The notes beneath the pieces are model-generated. The model had not been told where the DNA came from and made no database searches. It saw nothing but the letters and a program-made list of their open reading frames with translations. A stretch of 64,000 bases of DNA from assembly GCF_040419245.1 (NCBI RefSeq), contig NZ_JAZHOH010000001.1, positions 2,046,001-2,110,000 on the forward strand, in the 5' to 3' direction. Of this stretch, positions 34,214 to 44,187 are shown piece by piece. The stretch comes from Ewingella sp. CoE-038-23. GTDB taxonomy: Bacteria > Pseudomonadota > Gammaproteobacteria > Enterobacterales > Enterobacteriaceae. A program made the position numbers and the translations under genes. Position 1 is the stretch's first letter; every line of letters starts with the position of its first letter.

Positions 34214-37200
34214 GTGAGGCAGATTTCTCGAGGAGTGCCTTTGTCACTGAGCGCCCTGGCGCTGGCGCTGGAGCTTTGTTTGACTCCCACGGCGCTGTTT
34301 GCCGCCGAGCAAGTGGCCCCTGAAGAGTGGCTGCTGGAGCAGGTGCGCATTGGTGAAGCCAGCCATCGCGATGATTTGGTGCGCCAGTCTTTGTATCGGC
34401 TGGAGCTGATGGCCCCGGAAAATCCGCAGGTGTTATCTGCCCGTATGCGTCTCGCGCTGCGGGAAGATAATCAAGCGCTGGCCCAGCAGCAGTTGGATAA
34501 AATTCAGCAGGTTGCGCCCAACTCGGCGATTTACCGTCAGGCGAAGCTAAGTCTGGAACTGACCTCGCCGGACAAGCAGGCTTTAGTGCAACAGGCGCGC
34601 CTGTTCGCCGTGGCTGGCCGTCTGCCAGAGGCCAAGGCGCTGTACGATCAGGCCTTGCAAGGGCAGCCGCCGCCGCGTGAACTGGCGCTGGAGTATTGGC
34701 AGCTGGTTGCCCGCATGCCGGGGCAAAGCGCAATGGCCGAACGCCAATTGCAGGCGCTCAATCAGCATTACCCCGGTGATGTGAATGTGCTGCTACAGCT
34801 GGCGAAAATGGCCTTTGCCCAGCAGCAAAATGTCCGCGCCATTGCGCTGGTCACCGAGCTTTCCAATTCCGATGAAGGCCGCGAACAGGCGGCGGCCCTG
34901 TGGTTAACCGAGATAAAATCCCAGCCGGTGAGCAATCAGTCGGTCGCGGAATTGCAGCATTTTGGCCAAGTGTTCCCCAGTGGCGACTCGGCGATTGAGG
35001 CCCAGCAGGAACTACAGCGCCAGCAGGCCTTATTGGCCGATCCTCGCTATCAGGCGCGGGTCAGCGGGCTGCAAAAAGTGGCCAGAGGGGCCTCGACCGC
35101 CGCCATCGCGCCTCTGAAAGAAGCCCTGCAACAAACCCCCAATGACGCTGACGTGCTTGGCGCGCTGGGTCAGGCCTATTCCCGCGCGGGCAACCGCCAG
35201 CAGGCCCTGTCGTACTACCGGCAGGCCAAAAAAGCCGACCTCAACGCCGCTTATGGCAATAAGTGGGACAGCCTGATTAAAGCCGACAGTTACTGGCTGG
35301 AAATCGAGCAGGGTGATAAGGCGCTGAAGGCCCAAAATGTCAATCAGGCCAGCCAGCACTATCAGCGAGCAAGGCAGATCGACAGCCGCGACCCGTGGGC
35401 TTGGGTTGGGCTGGGGGATATCGCCGTGGCGCGCCACGACGATACGCAGGCGGAGCAGGCGTATCTCAGCGCCCTGCGCCTTGAGCCTGGGAACAGCAGC
35501 GCCCAGCGCGGGCTGGCGAATATCTATCAGCGCCAGTCGCCGCAAAAGGCGCTGGATTACATCCAGACGCTCCCCGCGGCGCAGCGCGCCAAGCTCGAGG
35601 ATATGCAGCGCGGTATTGAAAATAGCCAACTGGCTGACGAGGCCGAGCGCCTGGCCAACCAAAAACAGTGGGCCGCGGCGGCGCAGCGCTATCAGCAGTT
35701 GCTCAAACTGGATCCGGATAACGTTTGGGCCACTTATCACTATGCCAATGCGCTGCGTGAGGCAGGCCACAACGCCGAGGCCGACGCGGCTTTCACGCCT
35801 CTCATCGCCAAGCATCCGGACGATCCGCAGCAGGTGTACGCCTACGCGCTGTATCTTTCCGGCACAGATCGCGATGCCGCCGCCGTGCAGCACCTCAACT
35901 CAGTGCCGCAGGCGCGCTGGGACAGCAATATGCACGAACTGGCGCAGCGCATCACCCTCGACAAGACCTTGAGTGAGATTGACCAGCTGATTGCCCACGG
36001 CGAGAAACCGCAGGCGCGGGAGAAACTGGCCGCCAGCCAGCTGCCGATGAGCACGCTGAGCCTCAACCAGCAGCGCCGCGTGGCGATGGCCTGGCATGAT
36101 GTGGGAGAGACGGCGCAGGCCGCTCGTCTGCTTCAGCCAGTGAAAACCGCGGCCCGCGATTTGCCCATCGGCCAAGACAAGGCGCTGATTTACCGCGATT
36201 CGGCGCGCCTTGAGCAGCAGACAGGCCAGCCTGAGGCGGCGCGTGAAGATTACCAGCAGGCGATGCTCGCCAGCGGCATGACCACCCAAATGCCTGCCGA
36301 CAATGACAGTTACACCCGGCTGACGCGCAATCAGGCCGGGGATGAGTGGCTCAATCGCAGTATTCGTGCCGATGCCCATGACCTTTACCGCCAGCAGGAC
36401 GTCAATTTCACTCTCGATCAGGATATGTCCACCAACAGCGGCACGCCGGGCAAATCCGACCTTAAAGCCAGCACCACCATGCTACAGGCCGATATGCCTT
36501 GGTATCAGGGGCGCGCCTTCCTGCGTTCCGACATTGTGCGCATGGATAACGGCTCCTTTGAGAATGTCACCAACGATGAGGGCCAGTACGACGGGTACAG
36601 CACCTTGTTTGGCACCTGTAGCAGTCAGGTGAAATGTGACAGCGATTATGGTCAGCGGGCCAGCGGCGTGAGTCTCGGCGCGGGCTATAAAGACCAAACC
36701 TGGGAGGGCGATCTGGGCACCACGCCGCTCGGCTTCCCGGTGGTGGATTGGGTTGGCGGGCTGGCCTACAGCAGTGACTGGCAGGATATTGGCTGGACGG
36801 CGATGGCGTCGCGCCGGCCAATCTCCAGCTCCATGCTCTCCACGCCGGGGCGAAAGATCCGCATACCGGCATCAAATGGGGCGGCGTGCGTGCCACGGGT
36901 GTCAGTCTCGGCGTCAGTTACGATCAAGGCAAAGCGCACGGGCTGTGGGGCGACATCAGCGCTCATCAGCTGACCGGCAAAAACGTCGCCGACAACAGCC
37001 GCGAACGCCTGATGGGTGGCTACTACTATAAAGTCATCAATGAGGATAACCGCCGCGCCACAGTGGGACTGAACTCCATGCTGTGGCACTACCAGAAAGA
37101 CCTCAGCGGCTACACGCTGGGACAGGGCGGCTATTACAGTCCGCAGCAGTATTTCTCGCTGGCGGTGCCGGTGAACTATCGCCAGCGGTCGGACAACTGG

Positions 37201-37533
37201 TCATGGGAAGTGGGCGGGTCGGTCTCTTGGTCGCGCTCCTCCACCAAAGACCAGAAGCGCTATCCGCTGCCGGGACTGATCCCTGACGGGTTGGTGGACA
37301 AAGACGCGATAGAACAGGGCAGCAGCAGCTCCGGTTTTGGTTATACGGCGCAGGCGCTGGTTGAAAGACGCGTCAGCTCGCACTGGACGGTCGGCGCGGC
37401 GATTGATATTCAGCAGGCCAAGGACTACACCCCGAGCCACTATCTGCTCTATGTCCGCTACTCGCTGGCGGGCTGGCAGGGCGATCTGGATATGCCACCG
37501 CGCCCGCTGGTGCCTTACGCCGACTTTAAGTAA
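34214..37533 (+). pseudogene. bcsC: Cellulose export protein BcsC, split by a single-base frameshift
   Basis: The GTG start (34214) follows AGGA and opens a signal peptide ending LFAAEQ. A long run of TPR repeats follows (for example PNDADVLGALGQAYSRAGN), as in BcsC, which holds the periplasmic scaffold and outer-membrane pore. From about codon 876 (near 36841) the frame shifts: SSSMLSTPGRKI ends at 36973, while the expected AGAKDPHTGIKWGGVRATG runs in the -1 frame to 37533. One inserted base after CTCTCC restores 1106 residues, near the E. coli length. The break falls in the beta-barrel, so export would be lost if it is real. Confidence 0.88.
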
Positions 37534-37545
37534 CGGCTTCAATCA

Positions 37546-37572
37546 CTTCCTCTCCTTTATCGGGAGGGGAAG
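37546..37572. terminator. Hairpin between bcsC and a convergent GlxA-type gene
   Basis: CTTCCTCTCC and GGGAGGGGAAG are near-complementary arms around TTTATC, between the convergent ends of bcsC and the regulator gene. Likely bidirectional terminator; member of the pyrimidine/purine hairpin family. Confidence 0.5.
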
Positions 37573-38547
37573 TTAAGCTTTCACCTCGCCATTAGCATAA
37601 AACCTCTTATACTGTGACGGTGTCACTTTAAGCTGGCGCAGAAATGCCCGACGCAAAATATCAACGCTGGAAAAGCCACACTCATCGGCGATTTGCTTAA
37701 TCGCCAGCTCGTCGTTTTCCAACAAGGTTCTGGCTTGGGAAATGCGCTGTTGCTCCAGCCATTCTGCCGGAGTCTGGCCAATTTCCTGATTGAATAGCCG
37801 AGTCAGGTGCCTGACGCTAACCCCCATATGCTGCGCCATGGTCTGCACATTGTGCTGCGCCGCCAGAGAGCTCAGCACCCAGCGCTGCACATCCTGTAAC
37901 GCAGAACGGCCGCTGACCGAGGCTTTGCCGTGACGGCTAAACTGCAACTGGCCGCCGGGACGTTTGAAGAACATCACCAGTTGGGCAGCCACCTGCATGG
38001 CAACCTCCCGCCCGACGTCTTCCTCCACCATATTCAACGCTAAGTCTAGGCCGGAGGTCACGCCCGCCGCCGTGCGCAGCGGGCCGTCGCAGAGGAAGAT
38101 GGCATCGGCGTCAACTTGCACCTGCGGGTAGTCCCGCGCCAGCTGTTCGGCTACCGCCCAATGAGTGGTGATGCGCCGGTTATCCAGCAAGCCGCTGGCG
38201 GCTAACAGCAGCGCGCCGCTGCACACTGAGCCATAACGGCTGCTTTGCAAGGCTAGGCGACGAATGGAAGCAAGCACCGAGGCATCGGAGACAAAGGTGT
38301 CGAGCACTGGCGCCCCGGCCAGTAAAAAGGTATCGATAGGCTGGGTTGGCTCATCAGAAAGCTTTAAGTCTGGCAACAGCCGCGCGCCGGAAGAGGAGAC
38401 GATCGGCTGGTCATCCAGCGCCATCACGCGAAGCTTATACAGCTCGCGGCCCAGTTGGGCATTGGCTTCGGCAAAGACGTCGAGTGGCCCTGAGACGTCG
38501 AGCAGCTGCACCCCCGGCACCGCCAAAATAATCACCTGTTTTACCAT
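37573..38547 (-). CDS. GlxA-family transcriptional regulator (DJ-1/PfpI plus AraC)
   Basis: The 325-residue protein has an N-terminal DJ-1/PfpI-like domain (VIILAVPGVQLLDVSGPLDV to VCSGALLLAASG, with the nucleophile-elbow Cys) and a C-terminal AraC helix-turn-helix pair (LAIKQIADECGFSSVDILRR). Start ATG 38547 follows AGAGGAAAG and the upstream in-frame extension to 38655 is rejected. It is divergent from the HD-domain gene, its likely target. GlxA-type regulators commonly control catabolic or detoxification genes. Confidence 0.88.
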   Translation of the reverse strand: MVKQVIILAVPGVQLLDVSGPLDVFAEANAQLGRELYKLRVMALDDQPIVSSSGARLLPDLKLSDEPTQPIDTFLLAGAPVLDTFVSDASVLASIRRLALQSSRYGSVCSGALLLAASGLLDNRRITTHWAVAEQLARDYPQVQVDADAIFLCDGPLRTAAGVTSGLDLALNMVEEDVGREVAMQVAAQLVMFFKRPGGQLQFSRHGKASVSGRSALQDVQRWVLSSLAAQHNVQTMAQHMGVSVRHLTRLFNQEIGQTPAEWLEQQRISQARTLLENDELAIKQIADECGFSSVDILRRAFLRQLKVTPSQYKRFYANGEVKA

Positions 38548-38690
38548 CTGAGCACTTTCCTCTGTTTTCCTGTCACGTAACAACGCAATGTCGCTTTTAG
38601 TCGTACTGCGACGTTTGAAGACATTTATCATCCCCCTTATTCTCTGCTCATGCAACTCACTGCATCACTGCTTACCAACGAGGAACAATC

Positions 38691-39332
38691 ATGAGTCTAA
38701 ACATTAACGGTATTCGCATTCCCGACAGCAAGATGGCCCGCGAGGCGACAGAACTGGTGCGCGACACCGAGTCATCATTGCTGTTTAACCACTCCAGCCG
38801 CGTGTACTACTGGGCAGCATTAGCCGGGCAACAGCGCAATCTGACCGTCGACCAGGAGCTGCTGTATATCGGCTGTATGTTCCACGACATGGGTCTGACC
38901 CACGAGCACTGTAGCTGCGATAAACGCTTCGAAGTGGATGGCGCCAACACCGCCCGTGACTTTATGCAGCAGTACGGCGTTTCAGCTCAGGATATCGACA
39001 AGGTGTGGACCGCCATCGCGCTGCACACCACGCCGGGCATCCCGGAGTTTATGGACCCAGTGATTGCGCTGGTCACCGCCGGGGTAGAGATGGACGTGCT
39101 CGGCATTAACTACGGCGGCTATGAGGATAAAGTTCGCGAAGACGTGGTGGCGGCTTTCCCACGCACCGCGCAATTTAAAGAAGACATTATTCAGGCATTT
39201 TACGACGGCATTAAACACAAGCCGGATACCACTTTCGGTAACGTGAAAGCCGACGTCATTGCTGATAAAGAGCCAGATTTTATGAAAGGTAATTTCTGCC
39301 AGGTTATCCGCGCTTCACGTTGGAAGGCGTAA
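38691..39332 (+). CDS. HD-domain protein, cyanamide hydratase-like
   Basis: The 213-residue protein has the HD metal-binding pattern: His in LLFNHSSRVYYW, the HD pair in GCMFHDMGLTHEHC, a downstream His in IALHTTPGI and a late Asp. The size and HSxRVYYW...FHDMGL spacing fit the small HD family that includes cyanamide hydratases, and also phosphohydrolases. Substrate not proven. It is divergent from a GlxA-type regulator and sits 47 bp before the end of a convergent nitrilase-family gene, so a role on nitrogen-carbon compounds such as cyanamide or nitriles is plausible. Confidence 0.8.
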   Translation: MSLNINGIRIPDSKMAREATELVRDTESSLLFNHSSRVYYWAALAGQQRNLTVDQELLYIGCMFHDMGLTHEHCSCDKRFEVDGANTARDFMQQYGVSAQDIDKVWTAIALHTTPGIPEFMDPVIALVTAGVEMDVLGINYGGYEDKVREDVVAAFPRTAQFKEDIIQAFYDGIKHKPDTTFGNVKADVIADKEPDFMKGNFCQVIRASRWKA

Positions 39333-39379
39333 TTAAGAGGGATTGACCCGCGCCGCAGGCTGTGACGCGGGGTTTTGGC

Positions 39380-40384
39380 TTAATCCTGTTTGATATTGTG
39401 GCTGGCCACGGCGGTTTCTTCTGCGGAGAAACGCGCGCTGATGGCGTCACGCTCGTAGCCCTGCGGCTCAGACAGAATCTGATACAACGCTGGGCGACGG
39501 CCGTAAATCCAACGCCGCCCGGTACTCAGAGGGATAAGCGTCAGATCCAGCTCGGCTGTAACCATGGTATCCGCCGCCGCCCAAGTTTCATTGATGATCC
39601 GCCCATAGGGGTCGAGGATCATCGCGTTGCCCGTTCGCACCTCATCGTCATCAGCCCCCACGCCATTGCTAAACAGAATAAACAATCCATTGTCGTGCGC
39701 CCGTGAAGGCAACCAGCGCATCAGCCATTCACGGCCATTCGGGCCTAGGAAGGCGGCGGTAATTTCCTCTTTCTTTTCATGCCGCTGTTGCCATAAATCC
39801 AGTGGAATCGGCTTCATACCGTGCGGGCTGCGGGAGTTCGTTCCTCCCGTTTGGTGCGGCGCAAGCAGAATGTCAGCGCCCAACAGGGTAGTCGCCCGGA
39901 CGTTTTCCACCAGATTGTTATCCCAGCAGATCAAAATGCCGACCTTAACGCCCCAAGGGGTATCAAACACGGTATAAGCATCGCCGCTGCTAATGGCCTG
40001 ATGCTCGAAGGCGTGAAGTTTACGATGAGTGTGGAAGCTGCCGTCCGGCATGCAGGCCGCATAAGCATTGAACAGACGCCCGTCGTCGGCCAGCTCGATT
40101 AACCCCACGCCAATCAGCATATTGTGGCGCATAGCCAGCGAGCGAATTAGCGCCAGAGAAGGGCTGTCTGACAGCGGCTCAGCCAGCTGCCGCACCTCAT
40201 CCGCGCTGAGTTTCGGCACGTGCCAATAGCCGGTAATGCACATCTCCGGGAAGGCGAGGATCTGGATGCCCTGCAGCGCGGCTTGTTCTATGTACTTTTC
40301 AATCACCATCAAATTGTATTTCTTGTCGCCCGCCTGGTGCTGAAACTGCACCACGGCGCTTTTAATCAGATTGCTACCAGTCAT
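39380..40384 (-). CDS. Nitrilase-family carbon-nitrogen hydrolase
   Basis: The 334-residue protein has the catalytic triad of the family: Glu in LAFPEMCITGYW, Lys in THRKLHAFEH and Cys in ILICWDNNLVEN. The C-terminal part (LDPYGRIINETWAAAD) is typical. Such enzymes cleave nitriles, amides or carbamoyl groups, making ammonia. ATG 40384 (ribosome site GGGAG) is preferred over an upstream one at 40411. It is divergent from a LysR gene that likely regulates it and convergent with the HD-domain gene. Confidence 0.87.
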   Translation of the reverse strand: MTGSNLIKSAVVQFQHQAGDKKYNLMVIEKYIEQAALQGIQILAFPEMCITGYWHVPKLSADEVRQLAEPLSDSPSLALIRSLAMRHNMLIGVGLIELADDGRLFNAYAACMPDGSFHTHRKLHAFEHQAISSGDAYTVFDTPWGVKVGILICWDNNLVENVRATTLLGADILLAPHQTGGTNSRSPHGMKPIPLDLWQQRHEKKEEITAAFLGPNGREWLMRWLPSRAHDNGLFILFSNGVGADDDEVRTGNAMILDPYGRIINETWAAADTMVTAELDLTLIPLSTGRRWIYGRRPALYQILSEPQGYERDAISARFSAEETAVASHNIKQD

Positions 40385-40428
40385 GTCATTCTCCCGTTCA
40401 CTTCGGTTCACTGGCTGGTATTACAGCA

Positions 40429-40455
40429 ACTTCACTGATAACTTTATAATGAAGT
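40429..40455. promoter_or_regulatory. Candidate LysR operator between nitrilase and LysR genes
   Basis: ACTTCA and TGAAGT arms are separated by 15 AT-rich bases, 38 bp before the LysR start and 45 bp before the nitrilase start. Only arm symmetry and location support it. Confidence 0.35.
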
Positions 40456-40492
40456 ATTTTCTAATATTGATTACCAAATGGAATGCAAAACC

Positions 40493-41365
40493 ATGAATAT
40501 CAAGCTGCTGAAAGCCTTTGCGATGCTGGCGGAGAAGGGCAATTACGCCGAAGCAGCCTCAGCGCTGTCGATGACCCAACCGGCGCTGACCAAGCAGATC
40601 AATCTGCTCGAGGCGGAGCTTAACGTGCGGCTGTTTAGCCGTGGCAGGCAAGGGACGCAGCTTACGCCCGGCGGCGCGCAACTGCTGCCCGAAGCGCAGA
40701 AAGTCTTGAAGCAGTCCGCCCTGTTTATGCAGCACGCCGGGCTGGTGGCTCAGGGAATGGAGGGCAAAATCGCCATAGGATTTGGCTTATCGAGCTTTGT
40801 CTATGCACCGCAAAGCGTGGCTAAGTTTGGCAAATGTTTTCCGGCCATCAATATCACTTTGCAGGATCTGCCTTCAAGCCAGCAGATACAGATGTTGCAG
40901 CAGGGCGAATTGCAGATTGGTTTCGTGCGCGTTCCGCCACCCAGCCCGCTGGCGTATTTGCCGCTGTTTGAGGACCGTCTGGTGCTGATCACCCCGGAGA
41001 GCCATTTCCTGTCAGTAGAAGAGTGGCTGGCAAAACATCCGCTGCTGCGGTTGCAGTCCGGGCGCGGGCAGGGGCTGAATCGGCAGATTGATCTGTTTAT
41101 GCATGAGCAGCATTATCAGGCGAGGAGTGAACAATATGCTGCTGATATTCATACGCTTTTGGCTATGGTGCTCGCCGGGCTGGGCGTGGCTTTGCTGCCA
41201 CAAAGCATTGTGCATATTGCGCCGTCGGACCTGAATATAGTGCCACTCAAAGGGCGCAGCTTAAGCTGGCAGACGGGGATTGCCTGGGACCCAAGAATAG
41301 AGGATAGGGCGCGGGATAAATTCATTGAAATGGTGCGGCAGGAGGACCCCGCCGCAGGCAAATAG
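40493..41365 (+). CDS. LysR-family transcriptional regulator
   Basis: The 290-residue protein has the LysR helix-turn-helix (MNIKLLKAFAMLAEKGNYAE, MTQPALTKQINLLEAELN) and an effector domain with GLGVALLPQSIV near the end. Start 40493 is preferred to ATG 40478 because the extra five residues lie before the conserved MNIKLLKAF start. It is divergent from the nitrilase gene and likely its activator. The yqfB gene is convergent, 3 bp away. Confidence 0.88.
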   Translation: MNIKLLKAFAMLAEKGNYAEAASALSMTQPALTKQINLLEAELNVRLFSRGRQGTQLTPGGAQLLPEAQKVLKQSALFMQHAGLVAQGMEGKIAIGFGLSSFVYAPQSVAKFGKCFPAINITLQDLPSSQQIQMLQQGELQIGFVRVPPPSPLAYLPLFEDRLVLITPESHFLSVEEWLAKHPLLRLQSGRGQGLNRQIDLFMHEQHYQARSEQYAADIHTLLAMVLAGLGVALLPQSIVHIAPSDLNIVPLKGRSLSWQTGIAWDPRIEDRARDKFIEMVRQEDPAAGK

Positions 41366-41368
41366 GCT

Positions 41369-41677
41369 TTATTTAAGCAGGCGGAACTCAATCATAAACA
41401 GCTCATTTAGCCCCGGATAAATCTCTGAAATCACCTGTTTGAGCTGCTCTAAAGTCATGTTTTCCTGATCCGCGTGGCGCTGGTTTAACTCTGAAAACAG
41501 CACCGGCGTCACCGCAATCACTTCAATGTTGCAGAAAAACACCCCATCTTCGTAGCGCGAAACCCGGACTTTATCACCCGCTGAGAACTGGGCGTCGCTG
41601 GCTTCGCGCAGGGTAATGGTTTTGCGCTCGGCCAGAATGTCGGTTTCGAATCGCGAGAAGAAAGTGATGTTTTTCAT
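41369..41677 (-). CDS. yqfB: N4-acetylcytidine amidohydrolase YqfB (ASCH domain)
   Basis: The 102-residue protein matches E. coli YqfB (103) closely: FFSRFETDILAERKTITLRE, FCNIEVIAVTPV and HADQENMTLEQLKQVI. YqfB hydrolyses N4-acetylcytidine to cytidine and acetate. The catalytic Lys, Thr and Glu of the ASCH fold can be placed at RKTIT and the QENM region. It is a monocistronic gene convergent with the LysR gene. Small but well supported by family identity. Confidence 0.9.
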   Translation of the reverse strand: MKNITFFSRFETDILAERKTITLREASDAQFSAGDKVRVSRYEDGVFFCNIEVIAVTPVLFSELNQRHADQENMTLEQLKQVISEIYPGLNELFMIEFRLLK

Positions 41678-41818
41678 TGCTGTTCCTATTATTTGGCCGG
41701 AAAATTATTGCCTGATCATCTGATTGGCGAAAAGTCCCACATAGGTGTCGCCAGCCGTTTTACACCCATTGTATGAAGCGCCGGGAGAATGTAAACGACT
41801 GGCGATCATTAAGCGCGG

Positions 41819-42655
41819 CTATTGGCTGTCAGTTGAGCAAGTCAGGCTTTCCCATTGATCAATTTCCTCACTCCAGCTGGCCAGTTTTTGTCGAACCAGT
41901 TGCAGGGCATCGCTGCCTAACAGCAGGTGGGCTGGTGGATTTTCACTGGCAATCAGCGTCAACATGGCGCGAGCGGCCTTCTGCGGATCGCCAAGCTGCT
42001 TGCCACTTTTGGCTTCGCGCGCCTGACGAATCGGGTCAAACAGGGCGTTGTAATCAGTGAGCGAGCGCGGGCTGCGAACCATCGAGCGACCGGCCCAGTC
42101 AGTACGGAACGAGCCTGGCTCGACAGCGGTGACGAAGATGTTGAAAGGGGCCAGCTCTTTGCTCAAAACTTCAGAAATCCCTTCTAAAGCAAACTTGCTG
42201 CCGCAGTAGTAGGCAATCCCCGGCATGGTGATGAAGCCGCCCATGGAGGTGATATTCAAAATATGGCCCCGGCGGCGTTGGCGCATAAAGGGCACCACGG
42301 CCTTGGTGACGGCCACCGCGCCGAACACGTTGACGTCAAACTGGCGGCGCATCTCTTCCAACGGCGACTCTTCGAACACGCCTTCATGGCCGTAGCCCGC
42401 ATTATTCACCAGCACGTCAATTGGCCCGACGTTGTCTTCAATTTCAACAATGGTTTCGTCAATATAGGCAAAGTCGGTGACATCTAAAATGCGCGCAGTG
42501 GCGTGAGTCGGGTGCAGCGCGGTAAATTCTTCAGCCGCCCTGGCGTTGCGCACGGTGCCTATCACGCGATGGCCGTCAGACAGCGCCTCTTGCGCCAGAG
42601 CGCGACCAAAGCCACTGCTTACGCCGGTGATCAAAATGTTTTTAGTATCAGACAT
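41819..42655 (-). CDS. Short-chain dehydrogenase/reductase
   Basis: The 278-residue oxidoreductase has the cofactor motif TGVSSGFGRALA, LVNNAGYGHEG and the catalytic Ser (NITSMGG) with YYCGSKFAL (Tyr-x3-Lys). The 42655 start is chosen since GGAGAAATAACC precedes it; the frame continues to 42700. It is divergent from an AraC-family gene, with a 181-bp gap. The pair is the same kind of regulator/SDR arrangement seen elsewhere in this window. Substrate unknown; C-terminal part (LRTDWAGRSMVRSPR region) resembles the large group of uncharacterised SDRs. Confidence 0.86.
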   Translation of the reverse strand: MSDTKNILITGVSSGFGRALAQEALSDGHRVIGTVRNARAAEEFTALHPTHATARILDVTDFAYIDETIVEIEDNVGPIDVLVNNAGYGHEGVFEESPLEEMRRQFDVNVFGAVAVTKAVVPFMRQRRRGHILNITSMGGFITMPGIAYYCGSKFALEGISEVLSKELAPFNIFVTAVEPGSFRTDWAGRSMVRSPRSLTDYNALFDPIRQAREAKSGKQLGDPQKAARAMLTLIASENPPAHLLLGSDALQLVRQKLASWSEEIDQWESLTCSTDSQ

Positions 42656-42836
42656 GGTTATTTCTCCAAAAGCATTGATAAAGCCAATACGGCTTTTCAC
42701 AGAGCTTAGAGTAGCGCCAATCTGTCATCAGCAAGAGACCTGAAACTCGGAGTTTATTGCCTAAAACTATGAGCGCTGTTTTTATCATCATCACAACTTG
42801 CTACACTGCATCAGAGTAATCCATGAGGTGATTGGC

Positions 42837-43790
42837 ATGAACGGCGTAAACGTTGGGCAGGTTGGGGCAGTGCAGCAGGAGATGGTGAAACTGCTGGAAA
42901 AGCTGGCGCCGGTTGAAGGCTATAACCTGTCGCGGGTGCCGGATGTGCGGTTTTTGCGCTCCAATCGGCCATTAAAACGCATGCCGGTGCTATATGACCC
43001 GGGCATTGTGATTGTCTGTCAGGGGACAAAACGCGGCTATTTTGGTGACCGGGTGTACGTTTATGACGCACAGCATTTTCTCGCCGTGGCGCTGCCGGTG
43101 CCTTTCACCATGGAAACCGACGCCAGCGCTGAACAGCCGCTGTTAGCCATTTATATGCATCTCGATTTTTCTGTCGCCGCTGAACTGATCATGAAGATTG
43201 ACCCAAACTCTGCTCAAGAGTCACCAAGGCCGCAAAGCATGGTTTCGACACCCATGGGCGATGCCATGCAGCACTCCGTTTTGCGTTTTCTTCAGGTGAT
43301 GAGTGAACCACGGGATGCCGAAATCCTAGGCCCGGCGCTGGTTCGCGAGATCTACTACCGCGTATTAACCAGCGAGCAGGGCGCGGGGATCCGCACCGCG
43401 TTACAGCTGCAAGGCCAGTTTGGCCGTATCTATAACGTGATTCGCCACATTCATAGCGCGTATAGCGAAAACTTAGATATCAATCAGTTAGCCCAAATGG
43501 CCAATATGAGTCCGGCGACTTTCCACAGCCACTTCAAGCTGATCACTGAGACATCGCCAATGCAATATCTGAAGTCTTTGCGGCTGCACCAAGCCAGACT
43601 GTTGATGGTCAGAAAGGAGATCACGGCGCTAACGGCGTCGCTGCAAGTCGGTTATGAAAGTGCTTCGCAGTTTAGCCGTGAATTCAAACGCTTATTTGGC
43701 CGCACGCCGGTCGAAGAAGTGAAACGTATGAAAGAGAACTTCGCCGTGCCGCCTGAGCATCAGGCCACCGAGTTTATTTCTTCCCACTGA
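42837..43790 (+). CDS. AraC-family transcriptional regulator
   Basis: The 317-residue protein has an N-terminal AraC-type cupin-like domain (LKRMPVLYDPGIVIVCQGTK region, shown in part) and a C-terminal double helix-turn-helix (DINQLAQMANMSPATFHSH and ALTASLQVGYESASQFSRE). Start ATG 42837 follows GAGGTG; the longer frame to 42798 is rejected. It is divergent from the SDR gene and followed after 1 bp by the NTF2-like gene. The AraC protein likely controls the SDR gene and its own transcription unit. Confidence 0.88.
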   Translation: MNGVNVGQVGAVQQEMVKLLEKLAPVEGYNLSRVPDVRFLRSNRPLKRMPVLYDPGIVIVCQGTKRGYFGDRVYVYDAQHFLAVALPVPFTMETDASAEQPLLAIYMHLDFSVAAELIMKIDPNSAQESPRPQSMVSTPMGDAMQHSVLRFLQVMSEPRDAEILGPALVREIYYRVLTSEQGAGIRTALQLQGQFGRIYNVIRHIHSAYSENLDINQLAQMANMSPATFHSHFKLITETSPMQYLKSLRLHQARLLMVRKEITALTASLQVGYESASQFSREFKRLFGRTPVEEVKRMKENFAVPPEHQATEFISSH

Positions 43791-43791
43791 G

Positions 43792-44187
43792 ATGGCTGAC
43801 GAGCACATGACAAATGACGCAGATTTAATGCAGCACATCATCGAGCTAGAAACGCGTTTGCATCAACGCAATTCACGCCGCGATGATCAAACACTCGAGC
43901 ATTTGCTGCATAGTGAGTTTGCAGAGATTGGCCGTTCGGGGCAGCTGTACAGCAGGAAGGATGTTGTCGAGGCGTTATTGGCTGAAACCCATCAATCGAA
44001 GGTAGCAGCCGAAAACTTTGCGCTGGGCAAAATCAGCGAAGGCGTGGTCATTCTGACTTATCAAAGTTTCGAGTTAACGCCAGACAACGTGATAGTGCGG
44101 CGCACATTGCGCAGTTCAATTTGGCAATGGTCAGAGCCTTACGGCTGGCAGATGAGATTTCATCAAGGGACAGTAAGAAAGGAGTGA
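43792..44187 (+). CDS. DUF4440/NTF2-like protein
   Basis: The 131-residue protein has the NTF2-like cone-fold pattern: an N-terminal helix (LMQHIIELETRLHQRN), LEHLLHSEFAEIGRSG and a C-terminal sheet with SIWQWSEPYGWQMRFHQG. Such proteins bind small ligands or act as minor enzymes; no catalytic residue is evident. It follows the AraC gene by 1 bp, so it belongs to that unit. A decayed second copy of its last 19 codons lies at 48301-48357, on the far side of the autotransporter gene. Confidence 0.85.
   Translation: MADEHMTNDADLMQHIIELETRLHQRNSRRDDQTLEHLLHSEFAEIGRSGQLYSRKDVVEALLAETHQSKVAAENFALGKISEGVVILTYQSFELTPDNVIVRRTLRSSIWQWSEPYGWQMRFHQGTVRKE

Noticed and set aside
36835..36850. Programmed -1 frameshift in bcsC
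   Set aside because: No slippery heptamer is present at the switch; a simple base loss explains it better.
36886..37533. Separate gene starting at 36886
   Set aside because: It is the C-terminal barrel of BcsC in the shifted frame.
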